Source of the DNA: Methylotenera sp.
GTDB lineage: Bacteria > Pseudomonadota > Gammaproteobacteria > Burkholderiales > Methylophilaceae
Direction of reading: 5' to 3'
DNA length: 64,000 bases
Assembly (NCBI GenBank): GCA_030652995.1
Contig: JAUSAG010000035.1
Location: forward strand, 124,001 to 188,000
The notes below the pieces were generated by a model, which worked only from the letters and a program-made list of their open reading frames with translations, searched no databases and was not told where the DNA came from. This document shows, in pieces, positions 60,332-64,000 of the stretch (positions within the stretch are counted from its first letter, which is position 1; each line of letters starts with the position of its first letter). The position numbers and the translations under genes are program-made.

Positions 60332-62155
60332 CTACTCGCCTAAAAAACCACCGCTTTGATGCGACCACAGTGTGGCATATAAGCCACCTTGCTTGATTAA
60401 GGCCTGGTGGTCGCCTGCTTCAACAATTTTTCCATTATCCAACACAATCAGCCTATCCATCGCCGCAATGGTCGATAGCCTGTGCGCAATAGCTACCACG
60501 GTTTTACCTTGCATCAAGGTGTATAGGCTCGCCTGAATCGCTTGCTCCACTTCAGAATCCAGCGCACTTGTCGCTTCATCCAGCAACAATATCGGTGCAT
60601 CTTTCAACATCACGCGCGCAATAGCAATGCGTTGGCGCTGGCCGCCGGAAAGCTTAACACCGCGTTCACCTACATGCGCTTCGTAGCCTGTGCGCCCTTT
60701 GGCATCTTGCAAGGTCATGATAAACGCGTGCGCTTCAGCACGTTTGGCGGCATGAATCATTTCATCTTCAGTGGCGTTGGGGCGACCGTATAAAATGTTG
60801 TCGCGCACGCTGCGATGTAGCAATGACGTGTCTTGTGTCACCATACCAATTTGGCTACGTAAACTGTTTTGTGTTACATGCTTAATATCTTGCCCGTCTA
60901 TCAATACACATCCTTTTTCGACGTCATAAAAACGTAGCAATAAATTAACTATCGTTGATTTCCCCGCACCTGAACGCCCCACCAAACCCACTTTTTCGCC
61001 AGCTTTAATCGTTAAATTAAGCCCCTGCAATACTGATTTTTGCATACCGTAGGCAAAATCAACTTGCTCAAATTTTATTTCGCCATTACTCACATTCAGT
61101 GGTTTAGCACCGGATGTATCCGTAATTTGTTGTGCGAGTGATAACGTGTTCACGCCATCTTGTGCAGTGCCAATTTGCTCATAAAGTGTGGTCAGCTCCC
61201 ACATCACCCAGTGTGAAATACCATTCAAACGTAACGCCATTGCAGTCGCCGCAGCCACACCACCAACGGTAACATCGCCTTTAGTCCATAACCATAACGC
61301 TACGCCAGAAGTTGCAATCACCAACAACATATTCAAAATATGATTTGCAACTTCCACCCCTGATACATAGCGCATCTGCGCGTGTACGGTGCCTAAAAAC
61401 TCACTCATGGCAGATTGCGCATAACTCGCCTCACGCCCTGCATGTGAGAATAACTTTACTGTACTGATGTTAGTATAGGCATCGGTAATGCGACCCGTCA
61501 TCATAGAGCGTGCATCCGCCTGATTTTGTGAAACCTTGGCTAGCCTTGGCACAAAATAACTAAGCGACGTGACATAGCAAATCACCCACACTAAAAACGG
61601 CCATATTACAGTGGCATTAAAGTGTCCGACCACTGCCACCATGGTCACAAAATAAATCACCACAAAAACTAAAATATCCGCAACAATAAACCACACATCG
61701 CGCACAGCTAAAGCTGTTTGCATAACTTTTGCCGCAATGCGGCCAGCAAACTCATCTTGATAAAAAGTCATGCTTTGATTGAGCATGAGACGATGAAAGT
61801 TCCAGCGCAAACGCATAGGAAAATTACCAGCGAGCGTTTGATGTTTAATGAGCGTTTGTACTGTAATTAGAAGGGGGCTTAACAATAATAAAACGGCTAA
61901 CAGGAGTAAATGATGCCGCTCGGTGGCCCACAATAAATCAGGGGCGGTATTGCTTAGCCAATCTACCACTTTGCCCATAACGGCAAATAAAAGCGCCTCA
62001 AAACCGCCAATCATGGCGGTAAATAAGGTCATTACTAGAATAAATAAGCGAGATCCTTTGGTGCATGCCCATAAAAACGGCCACAACGCATTTGGCGGCG
62101 GCGCAATTTCATCTTTTGGAAAAGGATTTAAACGGTTTTCAAACCAACGTAGCAT
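60332..62155 (-). CDS. ABC exporter, fused permease and ATPase
   Basis: About 607 residues: six transmembrane helices in the first 330 residues, then an ATPase with Walker A G-R-S-G-A-G-K-S-T, signature L-S-G-G-Q-R-Q and Walker B I-L-L-L-D-E-A-T-S-A-L-D. It should be a homodimeric or heterodimeric exporter of the MsbA/multidrug type; the substrate is unknown. A GTG at 62194 is open in frame but lies inside ispF; the ATG at 62155 gives the usual short N-terminus and sits 9 bp after ispF, so the gene is likely in the ispD-ispF transcript. Confidence 0.9.
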   Translation of the reverse strand: MLRWFENRLNPFPKDEIAPPPNALWPFLWACTKGSRLFILVMTLFTAMIGGFEALLFAVMGKVVDWLSNTAPDLLWATERHHLLLLAVLLLLSPLLITVQTLIKHQTLAGNFPMRLRWNFHRLMLNQSMTFYQDEFAGRIAAKVMQTALAVRDVWFIVADILVFVVIYFVTMVAVVGHFNATVIWPFLVWVICYVTSLSYFVPRLAKVSQNQADARSMMTGRITDAYTNISTVKLFSHAGREASYAQSAMSEFLGTVHAQMRYVSGVEVANHILNMLLVIATSGVALWLWTKGDVTVGGVAAATAMALRLNGISHWVMWELTTLYEQIGTAQDGVNTLSLAQQITDTSGAKPLNVSNGEIKFEQVDFAYGMQKSVLQGLNLTIKAGEKVGLVGRSGAGKSTIVNLLLRFYDVEKGCVLIDGQDIKHVTQNSLRSQIGMVTQDTSLLHRSVRDNILYGRPNATEDEMIHAAKRAEAHAFIMTLQDAKGRTGYEAHVGERGVKLSGGQRQRIAIARVMLKDAPILLLDEATSALDSEVEQAIQASLYTLMQGKTVVAIAHRLSTIAAMDRLIVLDNGKIVEAGDHQALIKQGGLYATLWSHQSGGFLGE

Positions 62156-62163
62156 GGCTATTT

Positions 62164-62649
62164 TCAATCTGCGTTGCGTAGTTGTATCAAACACACTGCT
62201 TCAGCCGCAACGCCTTCACCTCGGCCAGTAAACCCCAATTTCTCGGTAGTGGTCGCTTTAACGTTAATTTGTGACACGCTCACCTTGCAATCGGAGGCGA
62301 TATGACTGCACATTTGATCAGTGTGTGGTGATAACTTGGGCGCTTCGCAAATAACGGTGGCATCAATGTTATTGACAACATAGTTTTTAGTGTCAAGTAA
62401 CGCCACCACCTGCCGCAACAGCTCACGTGAGTCTGCGCCTTTGTAGCGCATGTCCGTGGGCGGGAAGTGTTTGCCAATATCGCCCAGTGCCGCTGCGCCT
62501 AACAAAGCATCACAAATTGCATGGAGCAATACATCGGCATCTGAATGTCCATCCAAGCCTTTTTCATAGGGTATTGTTACACCACCAATAATACATTGGC
62601 GCCCAGAAACTAAAGCGTGCACATCAAAACCATGACCGATTCTTATCAT
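62164..62649 (-). CDS. ispF: 2-C-methyl-D-erythritol 2,4-cyclodiphosphate synthase
   Basis: A 161-residue enzyme with zinc ligands in G-H-G-F-D-V-H near the N-terminus and [13 protein letters not shown] near residue 40, and the closing [13 protein letters not shown] near 132. It is the fifth step of the MEP isoprenoid pathway. ispD lies 18 bp upstream. Confidence 0.96.
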   Translation of the reverse strand: MIRIGHGFDVHALVSGRQCIIGGVTIPYEKGLDGHSDADVLLHAICDALLGAAALGDIGKHFPPTDMRYKGADSRELLRQVVALLDTKNYVVNNIDATVICEAPKLSPHTDQMCSHIASDCKVSVSQINVKATTTEKLGFTGRGEGVAAEAVCLIQLRNAD

Positions 62650-62667
62650 TACAATGTTTCCATTTAA

Positions 62668-63351
62668 TTATTGCTGTTGCAACAAAAGTTCCATCAAGGC
62701 AATGTCTTGAGGATAGGTAATTTTCATATTTCTTAACGAGCCGACCACCAGTTTTGGCTGCAAACCTAACGCCTCTACCGCTTGCGCCTCATCAGTAGGC
62801 GTGCCATTAAAACTCGCTAGCGCATCTTTAAGCAAAGCATAGCGAAACATCTGTGGCGTCTGCGCCTGCCAAAGCAACTCACGTGGAATGGTGTTAAGCA
62901 CTCTGGCATCTGCATTGGATTGCTTTAAAGTATCAGCCAGCGGTAATGCGAGCAAACCACCTACAGCATCATCTTGTATGGCATCCAGCAAATCATTAAG
63001 TAACGCGATGGTTAAACCAGGGCGCGCGGCATCATGCACCAAAATCCAATCGTCATCTTCTACCTGCGTGCGAATCGCCTCTAGTGTATTTAATACCGTT
63101 TCAGCGCGCGAATCGCCACCGCTGAAATGTAAATGCAAACGACTGTTAGCATCTAGCGTGAGATTGCGCCAAAAGTAATCTTCAGGACTCAGTGCAATGT
63201 GAATGCTGGCAATGCGCGGACACGCAAAAAAAGTTTGAATGCTGTGTGAGATCGTGGGCTTGCCGCACAATGGCAAATATTGTTTTGGAATGGCGGTTTC
63301 CATGCGATTACCCACCCCCGCCGCAGGAATGATAATGTGAAAACGTGCCAT
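62668..63351 (-). CDS. ispD: 2-C-methyl-D-erythritol 4-phosphate cytidylyltransferase
   Basis: A 227-residue nucleotidyltransferase. I-P-A-A-G-V-G-N-R-M near residue 8 is the CTP loop, V-H-D-A-A-R-P-G near 105 and the late Q-T-P-Q-M-F-R near 160 complete the site. It performs the third step of the MEP pathway. The sequence up to 2 bp before its ATG is the end of an IS200/IS605-type element, so its leader is of foreign origin. Confidence 0.95.
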   Translation of the reverse strand: MARFHIIIPAAGVGNRMETAIPKQYLPLCGKPTISHSIQTFFACPRIASIHIALSPEDYFWRNLTLDANSRLHLHFSGGDSRAETVLNTLEAIRTQVEDDDWILVHDAARPGLTIALLNDLLDAIQDDAVGGLLALPLADTLKQSNADARVLNTIPRELLWQAQTPQMFRYALLKDALASFNGTPTDEAQAVEALGLQPKLVVGSLRNMKITYPQDIALMELLLQQQ

Positions 63352-63352
63352 G

Positions 63353-63384
63353 GTGAACTACCCCGCCGTAAACGACGGAGTTTC
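63353..63384. mobile_element. IS200/IS605-type element end with subterminal hairpin
   Basis: A 32-bp end beginning GTGAACTACCCCGCC and carrying an imperfect hairpin (CCCCGCCG against CGACGGAG). It overlaps the 3' end of a tnpB remnant, as right ends of TnpB elements do. A nearly identical start occurs at 36885. It directly abuts ispD. Confidence 0.7.
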
Positions 63385-63579
63385 TAACTTCAACGGCACG
63401 AGCGCAATACTAGACTTACGTCCAGCACCACGACTGACAGTGCCTCCATTAGCAGTAACGACTATTCCAGCCGTTATCATGCGTTGTGCTTCATTGCGAA
63501 TGTTGATGGCGGCATTGATGTCTCTATCATGCTTGGTGCCACATTTGTCACAAGTCCACATTCTTATTTCTAAAGGCAT
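63358..63579 (-). pseudogene. C-terminal remnant of an IS200/IS605-family tnpB
   Basis: The frame reads W-T-C-D-K-C-G-T-K-H-D-R-D-I-N-A-A-I-N-I, the second zinc knuckle and the RuvC III motif of TnpB, and ends with the usual P-S-F-T-A-G tail. The rest, including the first zinc knuckle and the RuvC I and II motifs, is missing: in-frame sequence stops at a TGA seven codons before M-P-L-E-I. No tnpA was found. The sequence upstream (63580-63693) holds no gene. Confidence 0.85.
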
Positions 63580-63693
63580 TTGTGCTTGCGCATGTAATCA
63601 TGCATGAGCAGGTTTTAGAACTGGCAAAGAAGCGATTCACTTCAATACAAAATTATTAAACAATTCAGCGCTTCTTGTTGCCAATCAGAATGT

Positions 63694-64000
63694 TTAAATA
63701 AAAGCTTCAGCTTCACTCACGAAGCCACGGCAAAACGCTATACAGTTCATCCATTCGGCCTCATCCAACTTTAATATCTTAACAACTTCTTTACTCAGGG
63801 TTTCTGCAATATCTTTGGCTTCCTCGCCTCGTTCTAAACCAGTTGCAATATGTACAGCAACGTAAATAACAGGCGCCATACCACTCGCATTTTTATCAAG
63901 CGGCGTTGCGTAATAACGTAGCGTGCGCGAAATTTCGCTAGGGAAATTCCAACGATTAGCAAGTTCTTCGCCTAGCTGGCAATGATCAAACCCCATTTTA
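63694..64000 (-). CDS. HDOD-domain protein, 5' end outside the window
   Basis: The C-terminal 102 residues of an HDOD-type signalling protein: M-G-F-D-H-C-Q-L-G-E-E-L-A-N-R-W-N-F-P is the conserved helix after the core, followed by R-Y-Y-A-T-P. HDOD proteins are non-hydrolytic relatives of HD-GYP phosphodiesterases and act in signalling. The frame is open at the window edge. Confidence 0.75.
   Translation of the reverse strand, partial: KMGFDHCQLGEELANRWNFPSEISRTLRYYATPLDKNASGMAPVIYVAVHIATGLERGEEAKDIAETLSKEVVKILKLDEAEWMNCIAFCRGFVSEAEAFI

Overview
The window is a chromosomal segment of a methylotrophic betaproteobacterium, most probably Methylophilaceae and Methylotenera-like. This is inferred from ribulose monophosphate cycle genes (3-hexulose-6-phosphate synthase, 6-phospho-3-hexuloisomerase, transaldolase) lying close to tetrahydromethanopterin (H4MPT) genes (mtdB, mch, beta-RFAP synthase and several ATP-grasp genes), in an AT-leaning genome with typical betaproteobacterial housekeeping neighbours. 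No rRNA gene, tRNA gene or CRISPR array was recognised.

Layout. 1-10.5 kb: a 5'-cut PAS-GGDEF-EAL signalling protein, a YqaA-type membrane protein, an AddAB-like helicase/nuclease pair, a small membrane protein and greB. 10.5-13.1 kb: phi, hps and tal, all on the minus strand, for formaldehyde assimilation. 13.2-19.6 kb: a histidine kinase remnant, then a minus-strand H4MPT island (beta-RFAP synthase, mtdB, ATP-grasp, mch, RimK-like ligase, CitG-like protein). 20-30.5 kb: ppsA-ppsR, a peroxidase, crcB, glgA, orn, an M48 protease, rsgA, a deacetylase-family gene and queD. 30.5-35.3 kb: the rmlBACD operon and dnaQ-rnhA. 35.5-41.7 kb: an accessory stretch holding a carbonic-anhydrase-related protein with a damaged zinc site, an IS1182-type element with a broken transposase that sits inside an older IS200/IS605 end, IS3 debris, a SnoaL-like secreted protein, a DUF3108 protein and gene scraps.

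41.7-47.0 kb: a second cofactor island (pterin dehydratase, amino-acid-kinase-fold protein, pabB, an MfnF-like protein, an MfnD-like ATP-grasp ligase, and a divergent HisA-like barrel). It probably makes parts of methanopterin and a methanofuran-type C1 carrier. 47.0-51.4 kb: earP-efp, rpiA, mltF and a truncated PLD-helicase fragment. 51.5-64 kb: serS-rarA-lolA-ftsK, dps, trxB, an Smr gene, a BFD-like ferredoxin, a DUF1348 gene, an ABC exporter, ispF-ispD with an IS200/IS605 end fused to the ispD leader, a tnpB scrap and a 5'-cut HDOD gene.

How they work together: Hps, Phi and Tal fix formaldehyde. MtdB and Mch oxidise the C1 unit on H4MPT, whose synthesis is covered by beta-RFAP synthase, PabB and the surrounding ligases. 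RmlABCD makes dTDP-rhamnose, the donor that EarP uses to modify Arg32 of EF-P. The strongest candidates for new biology are the HisA-like and ATP-grasp proteins of the cofactor islands, two of which seem to start at non-canonical codons, and the zinc-site-degenerate carbonic anhydrase fusion. No obvious defence system or prophage is present.
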